Assembly: GCA_036877525.1 (NCBI GenBank)
Contig: JAZGTH010000014.1
Location: 2,061,001-2,125,000, forward strand
Direction of reading: 5' to 3'
Length of the DNA: 64,000 bases
Origin: Chromobotia macracanthus
Lineage: Eukaryota; Chordata; Actinopteri; Cypriniformes; Botiidae
In this document: positions 22,982 through 36,500 of the stretch, piece after piece
How positions within the stretch are numbered: position 1 is the stretch's first letter
How the letters are laid out: each line of letters begins with the position of its first letter
Notes under the pieces: generated by a model
What the model saw: only the letters and a program-made list of their open reading frames with translations
Told to the model about the DNA's origin: nothing
Databases searched by the model: none
Position numbers and translations under genes: made by a program

Positions 22982-25900
22982 TTAAGACACATCTTCATCT
23001 CTCACTTCTTTATTCTCTTCTCCAGATGTTTGTGACTTTGGCATGGTTTGTTTCTCCCTCTCTGTTTTGTGACCAAGTTGTTCTTGAAGTTCTTTAACGT
23101 CCCTCTCCAGGTTCTGTCTGGCGTCACGCTCTTTCAGTAGATCTTCTCTCAGTTGCTCACGGTCCACTTCTGCTTGTTGGAGCTTCACTTGAAGATCTTC
23201 AATCTGGCATATGTTCAAATGAGAGAGAGATGTTGATACAGAGTATCTTTATTTATTATGACACAGTGTTAAAGGCGTCTGTTATTTATCTGTTATTTAT
23301 TCTGTAGAAGGTGCAGGACCATAAAAACATTTGTCCAATCACTGCATTCAGTCCTAATGCAATAATAAGATTTCCAGCTTGCCTGTCAAACTTTGTATTT
23401 GTTCATGTTTTGGAGGGGAGTGGCTTTGGAGAGTTCTCTGAACAGAGGGTGGGATCTTATGCTTTCAAAGATAGTTTCTACCATTGATGAAACTGCCTAC
23501 ACTGCCTTTAATTTACTGTTTGTACTCGGCTATATTTAAATATAGCAACTGCATTTGCCAAGTCTCACCTGTGAGGGGTATTTGGCCCTCGGGCGTCCTG
23601 CCTCACAGCCCTTTTCACACACACGTGTCTGTCTCTCTCTGTCCAGCTCTCTTTTCAGTCTGCTGCAGGACTCATTGGTGTCTCGCACTTTTTTCTCACA
23701 CTCCACGCGAAGACGTTCCATCTCTTTCCTGAGGTTTCGCTTTGCTTCGATGGCCTCCCTCAGTCTGCCCTTCTTAGTGACCCTGACAAACTCCAGCTCC
23801 TGTTAATGATTTTAAACATTACTGAAAGACGCTTCAGATGTGTTTATAAGAGTTTTTAGAGAGTGTGCTGTCTGCAGCTAAGACAGATGCCTCATTAGCG
23901 GCTGTGCTGATGTGTCTGGAGCGGTCAAACGTGGCACTTATGTATACATGTCTATGCTAAGACCATCTATACCTCAGAAACTTCATCTCTACAGGATATG
24001 CTTGAGTATAGTGAACAGTTTGTGTACCTGCTGGAGGCTGCGTTTGGCCTGCAGAGCAGCGGCGAGTTTCTCCTCTTGCTTGACTCTCATGCGGATGATC
24101 TCCTGTAGAAATCTCTCTCTGGCCTCTTCAGAGCTCAGGTCAGTGCACAGCGTCTGCTTCAGGGCCTCCAGCTCAGAGCCCGGGGCCACTCTGAGTCTCA
24201 CCTTCCCATCATACACCTCTGCAGGGCTGTGAGAGATCATTCCTGCTGCATTGGTAAAGGGAGGGGACATCAGGGGATGTGAGGAAGGAGCTGGAATTAG
24301 AAGAACATACGAAATGAAATAAAACCCTCTTCATTCTATTAACAGTTCCTGTAGCTCAACTGGTGAACATCTCACACCTTCCACTTTCATCGATTCTTTA
24401 CCTTCATCACAACTGTCAGCCTGGATTTCTGCGTCTGAGTTTTTGTTCTCCTGAGGCCACTGTCTGACAGCTGGTGTGGACAGAGAAACTTTGGCCACTG
24501 GCTGTGACTGTGTGTCTGCAGACAGCCGCCTCTTCCTTGGCCTTGAGCTCTCCATCTTGCCTGTGTTGTGGTTCTCACTGGGGTGTGAGAAACGGTGCGA
24601 GGGCTGCTCATTATGTTTAAATGCAGTGACAGGCAGCGATACATTCGGTACTTCCAGGCTGTCTTGTCCTTTAGTGAGAGATCTGAATGTCAGAGAAAAG
24701 CAGGAATTAATTACACATGTTAATTACAGAAATATGTTGATGTTTGGCACAGTGGAAAGGACGAATTCATTACTTTATTGGCTACTTCCCAGCTAATGAT
24801 TTGACGTTGTGAGAACGTTTCCCTAAAATTTCCATTAGGTAACAAAAACATTAAAATAGTATTTTTAAAGTTCTTGGAACGACCTAAACGTCCTTTTTTA
24901 GACATTGTATTAACGTTACTGATTGGTTATAAGAATGTTATTTACATTTTTCAAATTCTGTAACGTTTTAAACATTCCACTAACAACTTAAGAAAAACAT
25001 TTTAAATATATGATATATAATATATAAAATTCTTCTAATTTTACTGCAAGAATAACTTTAAAAGAACGTTAGAAAACGTTAGAAAACGTTCTCTTTTAAT
25101 TGTTAACACCAGCAGTGATTTAGCATCACATGATGTACCTTCCATACATGCGGCCAGGAGTTCCTGTCTCGACAGAGGAAACTCTGGGGGACCAGGGTCT
25201 GAACGCAGAAGATCTCCGTTTAACCTGGAGCTGCTTAAGATCCTACAACAGAGAAAAAACATGAAGCTTAAAATATCTGGCCACATGATGAAACAGAATA
25301 ATAATAATAATAATAATAATCAATGCTGAGAAAGACACAGTCCACAGAAATTGTGAAAAAACAGATACGGTAAGTAACCAATACTTGTTAAATACAAAAC
25401 AATCCTTTAAATTTGAAAACATTGGAAAAGAAAGAAAGATTGTATGCTTGGAAATGACAAATATTCATGACAGTGTATCTCTAAGGTTAGCATGTTTTTG
25501 GCCATTGTGCTATACATAAAAAATGAGCCATAAGATCAGAAGAACCTTATTCACAGATGCAGCTTGTGTCTCTTTCTCCACTGATGGGGATCTTGAATGG
25601 TCACGTTTAGATTGTGTGGAAGGAACGGGACTGTATGCCTGCGAAAACAGACCAAAACATCATGAGATTCTTCATGAGATGAAATAACACCGTGTGAACG
25701 TTAAACTGCAGCACTGAGGTCTGGCTTCGACCGTGTAGGTGTCAAGCTCTCTGCAAAAACTGAGTACCAGGACAAACAGAAACCAAACAATGCAGATATT
25801 CATTAAACTTAAAAGACTTGCACGTTCTTTCTTTAACAATTCTAGGCTGTAAGAACGTTTTCCTAATGTTTCCAAGTAACAAAAACTGTTCAAGATGTTT

Positions 25901-27379
25901 TATAAAAGATCTAGGCACAAAATGTTCTTTTAACGTTATTGCTTGGGCATGAGAATGTTATTTAAACGTTTCTGTAACAGAGGCAGGAAGAGACAACACC
26001 TGTGATGTGACACTAGGGGGCGATGCTGAGCTGATTGTTCACACCGTCTTTACTTTTTGTTTCGATCTCTTATCACATCATGTCTCAATAATATTTTTTA
26101 TTTATTTATCTTTTATTAAAAGGCGTGGTTGTGTAAAACATTTGTTTTATCGTGGAACAGTAATGTGCTAATATAGATACAGTTCCCTCAAAGTCACATT
26201 CTTACAGTAACGTTAGTATAACGTTTTAATCTCAAAAGGTTATTACATGGTTAGTGGAACATTTACCAACGTTAAAGGATGATAAAAAATATATTCTTAT
26301 AACCAAGCAATAATGTTAATACAACATCTAAAAACTGGATGTTTTGAATGTTCCTAGAACATAACTAATGGAAACATTAGGGAAATGTTCTTACAACCTA
26401 AAATTGTTAGCCAGGGTTTTAACTAGGACAAGTATGAGCCTTATGTACTGTATCTACTGTAAATACAATCTTCTTACTGCCCCTGACTTTAAAGCACCTT
26501 TACTTTTTATTATCTCACTGTAACTTGCATTGTGCCTTTCTTATTCATCTCTCATTCATACAGACAGAAAAGTCAAACATGACTCAAGCGTTCAGCCACC
26601 CAGCAAACAACTCCTGTCTGTGTTTGTTCCTTCCCAGAGGTCCGGACTTCCAGGAAGACCGTCCAGACAAAACAATCCTGACTGCGTGCTCTCCCAGACA
26701 CAAGAGAGCTGATGTTGCAATGAGCACTAATCTGAAATCAGGGTCGTGACATGACCCTCGCTCACCTCCATATTAAAAACACACACGTGCACGATGGATG
26801 AAGATCAAGATGTGAAAAACATCTAGACAACGATCAAACCTTCAGACATAAATCTAGATGGCCACAGAACTGTTAGAGTTTGTCATTTGGTAATATAAGA
26901 AAGCAGCATGCATGTATGTACAGTGATGCTCAAAGATCCACACACTCGAAATCTGTGATTTATAAAGTTTAATGTTTTTTTAATTTGAACAAACAAACGT
27001 TACGATGTAAATGTGTTACGATGTAAATGTGTTACGATGTAAATGTGTTACGATGTAAATGTGTTACGATGTGCAAAACATATTTTCTTTCTTTCAGAAA
27101 AACACACAAAATGTTCTCTGGAACATTTTCAAATCATGGAGGGAAAACATCGATTAGAAGGTTTTGGGACAAACCTGCGCAGTTCATGCCAAAATGCATG
27201 AGTGTATGCTGTCACTAAATCAATAAAAAACGAAACATGTATGTAAAGGTTCAAATGTAATATTTATAAATCAGATATTAAACAGGTAGAATGCAAAACA
27301 GAAGATTGTGGAAGTGGAATATATAGTGAGAGAGAGAGAGAGAAAGAGAGAGACAGAGAGAGAGAGACAGAGACAGAGA

Positions 27380-27410
<31 letters not shown>

Positions 27411-27458
27411 AGAGAGAGACTGAGAGAGAAGAGAGAGAGAAGAGAGAGAAGAGAGAGA

Positions 27459-27527
<69 letters not shown>

Positions 27528-30500
27528 AGAGAGAGAAGAGAGAGAAGAGAGAGAGAAGAGAGAGAGAGATTTCCTCTCTGCAGTTTGCTTTGGCAGATGG
27601 CCCACAGGACCACAGAGGAAACATAGAGCGGCCGGAAAGTAAATCTGAAGGCCAAGTACAGCTTACTCTTAAAGTGGCCATTCAGTCCTATATCCTTCCA
27701 ACGGCCTATTGTGTGAGATTCCTTTGAAGGCACATTATAAAAGTGAGACAACAAACTAGTATCTGACGTGTGGATGAAACACTTGTAACGTTCAGATCTG
27801 AGCCGCCACAGAGAAACTGACGTCTTTTCAGAAACTGACCTAGACAATTTTTTTATAATTAAGTTGTTTATTCAAAACCTTAAAAATCTGTGGAGATCTC
27901 CGTTACGTTGCACCTGTGTACCAAGCTAACAGGAAACGTTCTCAGAACGTTGGCTAAAGTTCTCTAAAAGTGATCTCAAAGTTATAAAAAAGTTTTTGCA
28001 GTAACGTTAGTTTATGATAAATCATATACCATACATCATAAAACTTATTCTTAAAAACGCTTTTAATTGTTACAGAATTTAAAACGTTTAAGTAATGTTT
28101 TTTAAGTAACATCTAAAAAGTGGACATTATAAACGTTCCACAACAACATTCAAAATAACATTTCAGGGAAACATTTTTACAACCTAAAATTTCAGCTGAG
28201 TATTTACGTGACAGGAAGACAATTTATTAACGAGTGATTTTAATGATTTTAATTTTCCTACAGGAATTCATGATGTCATCAGAAATGCAGTCATGCAGAA
28301 GAATGTTATTTTTAATTAAATAACATAATTTTTAGCAGTGTGGATATGATGAGACACCAATGAGATGATATTGATTTTAGAAACACATTAAGAATGACAT
28401 TTTAGCCCTTTGTTTGCCAAAATGTGCAGACATCTCAAACTAATACTGAGAATCGCATTTTGGAATGGTCTGCTCCATCTAAGAACCATCAGTGCATGTT
28501 ATTATAAAGCACGCTGGATAACATCTAACCACGATTGCTTCTTACATGATGACAAAATGACTACTCTCATTATCTTCCTGCATTTGCTGTTATGTCAACA
28601 GGCTTGTCCAGACAGAACCTCCACATTTAGAGAAAGGTGGATGCTCCATATCTCCCGTGATTTTACTTGGAAGCCAAACAAGTGGAGCAGCACTCATTAT
28701 GAAACAGAAACAGTCTGCTCTACTAAACTTTCTGGAGTGCCTGTATCACCGGTGGTGCACGGCAACCAGGTACAACATTTTCTATTACAGCTTTCTTCAG
28801 AGCTGTGAAAAAGGAACGAGAGGAAAATGTAAAAAATGGAGGGAACCTGTAGGAGCGGCTAGTTTCAAAAGCTCAGAAGCTAGTTACAACAGCGCACAAC
28901 CATCCAGGAGGGAGTCCATCGCTTGATCTTTTCCTACGCCACACCGTGTCCATCTGAAGCGTGTTTGATGAAGAGAGAGGGGAGTGGGCCCTATAATTAC
29001 AAGGCTGTGTAGTTTGTTCTGCTCTTTACACTCTGAAAAGATGCTCATTCTTCAAAACAAATCTAAGTGCAGCTGAATGGAGGTGAAAGTGATAATGGAT
29101 GTTGGTAGAAGACAGGAAGCATTAGAAACTACAGAAAAAAACAATATTACAGGGTAGGAGGAAACAACATTTTGGAGGTGGGAAGGAGTAAAACTGACCA
29201 CAACTCCATAATTGAGCGTTTTTCCAAAATACTCAGACATTCAAGGTTGGACTGAGCAATGTGTGAGGAACATTGTTGCAGTTTGTTCATCATGCAATAC
29301 CTACATCCATAAGACGTGTATTTGCCACAGTTTAATAAAGCACATGATTACATAAAAAAAAATTAACAGGGAAAAAGAGGGATACATTCTCAATTGTGTT
29401 AAACGTTTATGCTACGAATTCTAGGTTCAAATTTCCAAGCTTGTTGGCCAAACTGATGGCCCACTAAACACAGCTTACTGGTTAACCAACATTATAAAGC
29501 AGCCTGGTAGTGACACCAGCACCCCATGTTAGGAAACCAACATGTGAAACACAACAAAAGATGTTGACCAGATAACTTTACTCCACTCACTTCACATGCC
29601 GTCTGCTTTGCAACCCTGAAAATTCCTGGCAGCGTCATTTTCCTGGATCATTTTCATTTCACAGCGCTGGTCTGAATCCGAAAGTATTGATGTTTTTCTC
29701 CATAGCAACCACATAACAGCTTCAGCACAGCTACACTCTGACTCAGCCTACAAAACTCAAGCGATTACCGAATCTGCCCGTCTCTGTTCCAGGGCGTTTA
29801 CAGGCAAGACCCTCGCTCAGCTCTGCCCCTGCGACTAACAGTACCCAGACACACTTCTGGATATTTAATAAAAGAACGGCCACACCTGAGACCCATTAAA
29901 CATCTACTTTAATGGGTGTTCAGCTCCCATAAAATACCTGTAAAGATGGTACCTTCATTTGTTTTCCAACATCTGGAAGATGTCCCAAAGACCTTCAAGA
30001 TGTGGAAGGTTTACAGATAATCTGGTGTTCCTAAACTTTCTAAAGAAAGGTTGAAGATTAGATTACAGGAGTAGATCAGTCAGCGCCAGCTCAGATCTGA
30101 TGATGGGAAAGAAGAAAGATACAGGCCAGTGTGTTATGTAAATGTCTCCTGAGTCCTGGTGTTTTGAGGACACGTTGCTTTGTCTGGTAATTTGTTTAGT
30201 CTGAACCTGTCTGAGGGATTAGGGCTCCTGTTCTCCTGCCTGCAGAACGGGATCTGGTTAGCACATAATCCCCCAGCTTTCCCAAAATCCATCCCTGCTG
30301 ACCTCACTGACCCAGTGGCCGTTCCACTAGCATTCAAGACCAGAGACAATGTTTCATGAGTCACCACTCATGAAATGTATTAGGTTTATCTGTATTATAA
30401 GCATCTTAAAATGACATTTACATGAATGCATTTAGCAGATGCTTTAATCCAAAGTGATTTACAGTGCATTCAGGCCGAGTTGTTTATCAGTACATGTGAA

Positions 30501-33500
30501 CATTGTTAAGATCTCCTCTGAAACTCTAGAGCAGACACAACAGATCTGTTTTTTAGGATAAAACATAAACTTAAGAAGCAGGTAACATGCTAGCAAGTCT
30601 TAATTCGTTCTCCTTCCAACCTCAATAGTGTCTAGAGAAAAAAAACAGAGATTTTTAAAACATCTCATATTGTTATTTTTCCTTCTATTAGACTTTTCTT
30701 TAGTGAAGTTTTAAATTAGACATATGTGTTATGTTTAAAACAATAAATTACCTATTACTGTGTTATTGTATAAGGCCCCCTCTGTAGCCCTGGGCTCCTC
30801 CCTCTGCCCTGGACTGTGTCTCTTCCACAGGACTAATGCATTTTGCATTAGACTGCCTAGAAACCTAAAGAGACATAAACCACATTTTTCTTCCCAGAAT
30901 CACCAGCGCTGATTCAGCTGCTAACAGAGCAGAGATCCAAATCCACAGATTTCCAGTCTTTCATTCGAAATCTCCCACTTTATTATACTTTTCCTCTCTT
31001 GGAACTCAGGAGACCTCAACATGACATGGAAAAGTGAGGGAAAGACCATCTGAAATATGTTAAGAACATAAACCTTAAGCTGCACCATCATCTAAACGCA
31101 TCTTTGATGTGCAACTCACCAGCCTGTCAATTGATCGGAGTTCCTGGTCTCAAATGAAGTCTTTCTTATGATCATTATAGGGCAAATGATGAGACAGTAA
31201 TGGACCAGCACACATCCAGCTGTTGGGAGCTGGGACGTACACCTCTATCCATAATTCAACAGTGATTACATTACTGCTGTCTGCAGGCCAGCATAATAAT
31301 GACAGATATGGATGCTAAATGCATCAGTCTGAGACACAAAGGCTGCATGCGGATGTACGGTTGAGTGGGAGGTGCTGTCTGTCTCCAGCAGAACTCATTT
31401 CAGAAACGCTGCTGTTGTAAATATGTGCCATACAGTATTGCATGTACAGTTTTAGGGGCAATAACATGCCTGAGGTATCTGCCCATCTAACAGGAAGCGT
31501 TCTCAGAACGTTATCAAAGACGTTCTTGCAGTAATGCTAGTAGAGCATTTTTTATCATAACAAAACATTTTGTATTAACATTACTGCTTTGTTTTAAGGA
31601 CGTTATTCAAACATTTTTTAATGGCCGGACGTTTTCATGGCCAGAAACATGCAGAAGATGCCTGCAGAAAACCAACTTCCCACTGATTAAAGCTGCAAGG
31701 TATTTATGGAGGAAAAAGGCAATGAACTTCTGACCTGCTGGAGGAAACCGAGGAGCTTGGGGGCATCTAGAGTGCCACACGATGTTACACCCTGCAAGGC
31801 CATAAAAAACCCTATAAAACTCAAAGCCTTTTATGGCTGACAGATGGTGGTGGACTTGTCTAGCTGTACTAAAACAAGTTGACTGCAGTCAACTACATTC
31901 ACTAACTAACTAACCAACTAACAAAATCTATAGAAAAATCCAGAAATCCAGGAATGAACATCTAGACAGACAGAGGCTGCTGCTTATCTTTAGCCCCCAG
32001 TCCCCCCCAGTCACTCTCTCATCTCAGCTACATTGCTGTTACTTTCTGTGCTGATCTGCTGACATGAGGTTTGTGTTGTTGTTTACGAGCTGTAATTCAA
32101 CCTGACCTCCACATAACCTCGGCCAGGCCTTCCTGAACCATTGGGGGTGTTACCACCCATTAAACTGACAGGGCTGCTGTACACCACTATGCACACTGTC
32201 CCCGTGACGTCACATGACAACAGAAATAAAGTACTAGAAAATATAATGGAAACATTAGGGAAACATTTGTACAACCTAATATTGTCAGTTGGGGAAAGGC
32301 TAGTCTGGATCTCCAAATCAGTATAAAGACGCCATTGCTACAAGAGACACCAAAAAATCAGACAGGGATGTTCCAGGAAATATCTCCCAAATGCAAATGC
32401 AGCACACGCATTTTCCTTGCTGAATGCAGAACGCTGCGGCCGCAGCTGTCTGGGTTTCATGCACTGAAGCCTTCTGCAGGCAAACGAAGTCAGGAAATTC
32501 AATGAAAATGCAGCATTATGAATGACCTTGTGAAACTGGTTTTGACAGGGAGGTGAAAAAGCTGCACTGCTGCATCTGCAATTGATTTGATTATCAAACA
32601 ACATCCCAGATAACAGTTTTAGGTTTAAGAACATTTCCCCAACGTTTGCATTAAGTAACAAAAACATTAAAAATGTAATTCTGAATGTTCTAGTAACACT
32701 GACTAATATATATTATATATCGTTAAAGGTTCTACTAACATTACAGCTGGAAGGTTTTGATAACATTGAGAGAACATTGAGAGAACGTTAGCCAATGTCT
32801 TAGGTATGTCTGAAAAAACAGCCAACAGCAGCTTAACAGACTTAAAAACAGCAGAAAATAAAGCCCCACTGGAGTGACTCAACAGTCACTCTTCTGTGTG
32901 CATGTCCTGGGCAGGTCCTCTAATAAGGTTTTACTTTCCTCATAGGATGAAACTGACCTCAGCACAGTACAAGCAGACAGAGTTCACCAGATGTGAGTGG
33001 ACAAAGAGGAGTGCAGAACGGAAGAGAGAGAGAGAAAGAAAGAGAAAGGGAGAGAAAGAAGAATGTACTGCCAACTCCAGTGGAGTTCTTTGATTAAGAG
33101 TTCAAGTGGAGTTGCAGAGGTTTCCGGGATATCTCAGGAGCATTTATCCAGTGGTGAAAATGATCCAGGGCCTCCAGCACTGAAACAATGCCAGTGTCTC
33201 ACCCCACAGCACCTGCCACTTCCTACCACTGTCTCTGCTCAAGCACGATCCCAGCCTGCCCGCAACAAAGGGAAATAAAGCAGACAGCAGGTCTGATGAT
33301 CGGGTGTCTAATACTTTTAGAAAGACTAATTCTATCAGCTGCCTGTACAGTTACCCAACTAGCTATTTTATGTTGTAAAAACGTTCCCCTAACATTTTCT
33401 ATTAAGTAACAAAAACGTTAAAAATGCTATTTTGAAGGTTTTAGGAACGTTCAAAACAGACGTTTTTTAGACATTGTCATTTAGACGTTGTTGCTTGGTT

Positions 33501-36500
33501 ATAAGAACATTATTTTTTGATCCTGTAACATTTTAAAACATTACACCAACAACATTTCTGATATATGATATAACTAAAAAACATTATACTAACATTACTG
33601 CAAGAACTTATTTGAAAACGTTGAAAACGTATAGCACTTTACAGAAATGAAGTGACGGTTGTTTTGAGATTATAATGCGTGCTTGCAAAATTTGACCCAG
33701 ACATTTCTTTCCTGGTATATTTCTCTAGTGTTTTATATATACGTTTTCACGTTATGCAGTTATATATCACTCCAGACCAAACTAAACCTGTTTTTAATCT
33801 ATGCTGGTTTGTAGAGCGGCTCCAGAGAAGAAACACTGGCTAAAGATGACCATTGTACTCATATAGTCAATTATATAGTGCTGTTCAGACACGCCATTTC
33901 TGAGAAAAACTGTTTTGGGACTGTAGAAAAATTAAAACAAAATACATAAACAAGAAATATTTAAGACTCTGTATAACTATTTGTTAATAGTTGAAACTAT
34001 TTGTTTTTGACTGAAAATACAGAGTGTCAGCAGTTCCACTGCACCAAAGATAATGAAGTGAAAAAAGGGAAGAACTTTTCATGATTTTTACTGACCAAAC
34101 ATTATCTTCATAGCATTACCCAGTGCTCGAGAAAGATGCAATAAAGACAAGGAATGTGATGTTATATAAAAGCAGAGCACTCTCCATCCACAGAACTTTC
34201 CACTTTTGGGATCGGACATGTTCCAGAATGTTCCTGGAGAGTTTCTGAAACACCATGTTGTGGAGACCAGACGGAAATGGAGGCCCTTGTCAGCCGTCTG
34301 AGGGCTGGAGATATGAATCAGCCTTTCTGGAAAAATTTGAACCCAAAACCTCAAACCCGGGGAGGAAAGACGCAGGAAAACCTCCATCCTCGCACCACCC
34401 AGAGAGAAGCAGAGAGGGTCAGACATGATCTGAATCAGAGAGCTTCTTCTCTCAGACACAGGGGAATGGAGGGTATGGGTTAGGTCATCCTTTCTTCATC
34501 TGCTTTATTTTTCTTTTTTTTTGTGAGGTTGAACTACAGCCTCATAGTTACGAAATGAGTTGCCCATAGAAGTCCTGTTTGTCTGTATGAATGCTGTGAC
34601 CCAACAAACATTGTCAAAACATTAGCCAATGTTCTCTAAAGGTTCTCTAAACCATTCTTACAGTAATGTTAGTAAAACTTTGTTATGTTATATATCATAT
34701 ATCAAAAATAGTATTCTTAAAAACATTACAGGTTAAAAAAGTTGGAATAACGTGAGAGAGAGCATGAGAGAGCGAGCATGAGAGAGCTGGCATGCTCCTC
34801 CAGCCCACCAGCCAGGAAGCATCAAGCTCTTACTTAGAACAGGAAAAGCAGCTTTGCTTAGCAACTACACAGACTCTCCAATCACAGAAGTTTTCTGAAT
34901 AATGCTGCTTGGGCGTGGAGCGAGCGAGAGGCGTCTGCAAGCCTCTGAGAAGTGAGCGAAAGGCGACGGGCTGTTTCGAAACACAAAATCTCTCTTTTCA
35001 TTAAAGGCCCAGACAGCTTATGTAAAACCAAGTGCTCTAATTCACTGCAGACGCTGAGAATCCATGCACAGGTGCAACGTTCAATGCGTGCTTCACAAAT
35101 TCCAGCTTGTTTAATTCATTGTGACTATTTTTTTAAAGCTCTTCAAAGCCAACAGATACACAACACAACTCAATATGTTTATTATAAACAGCACAACTAA
35201 TAAACAAATAATTAAATTATATATTTTAATTATGACTGGCTAAAATTCCGCGGTTACCAATGGACAGTGTAGTCTGCACCACCCATGTTGCGAAAGCAAC
35301 ATGCCAGTCTGTCATATGGCACACACAGACATCACAGGCATCATCTTTCAGACAAACCCTGAGGAAACATCTTTACCATGAATTCCTCGCCCTTTTCCAA
35401 GCAGCATTAGCATAAATCGACAACTGTAAAAAGTTGTCACTCAAGCACGTCTCTGAACGCAAGATTCTCGGAACGCAATAATAACAATATTCCAGCACCA
35501 CACCACAGTGCATGCATTACATGTTTGCAGCAGACACAGACAAAAGCCAAAGATGCGTTACCAGGAATGCTTTGAAACCAGACACAACGAGACGTGACAG
35601 CTTGACTCAGCAAGAGTGACAAAGCTGCAAGGAACAAAAGAGGGCGACGGGCGCATCCTGCATTAACTAGAAAGAGCTGCAGCTGACTGCCTTTAAACAA
35701 GAGGTCACCCTGCTGAGAATACAGGCCACAACCTCTCTAAAGCTCTGACCCCCCCTCACCTCCATCCCTCAGGGAGAGGATGAGACTGCATCTCCAGGAA
35801 ACTCTTAAACCATTAACAACCCTTTTAAAATGCAACCGTTCAGAGAGTAAGCAGTCAAAGATTGATCTCAAACTTGGCTAAATTGATCCCCAGTGTTGGA
35901 GTATGTCATTCCGAGCAGCACGGGTCGGTTTCTGGTCAGCGTGTGAACTGCAGCTTAACTGGTAGAGCATTGCATTAGCAGCTCAAAGGTTGTGGGTTCG
36001 ATTCCAAAGAATACACATACTGATCAAATGTTTAACTTGAATGCAATGTAAGCTGCTTTGGATAAAAGCATCTGCCAAATGCATAAAGGTATATTTATAA
36101 TAGGATGACCTATCAGTGTTTGGGTGGGTTAGGGGGTGGGAAGGTTAGAGGAAGGAGACATGCAGAGCAGAGCAGCGGTGGGCAGCAGCAAAGATTACAA
36201 CAGCAAGGTCAGCAGACAGATGGGAATGGAAATGAGTCGGCTGGGCGCTTATTTTAATCTTTTTCCCCACAGCTGATCCAGGCATCACACATGCAGACTC
36301 CCATCCCCCAGGAGCACACATTTATTAGGCCATCGGCACCTTGAGTCAGACATCTGGTTGTTTGGTTTGGTCTCTGTTTGGGAGTCATCAGTAATTTGAT
36401 AAAGTAAGAGAACGTAGGCAACCACAGCAGCCCCTCTGCGTCCAGTGTATTACACAACACTACACAATACATTCACTGAAGTCTGACTTGAAATATGTGG

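Noticed and set aside
27264..27847. Ser/Leu frames on minus and Arg/Glu frame on plus
   Set aside because: Translation of the GA tract; open in all frames because the repeat lacks stops.
28410..28926. Plus-strand coding exon in ski intron 1
   Set aside because: There is an AG after a pyrimidine-rich stretch near 28602, but no donor, domain or family resemblance.
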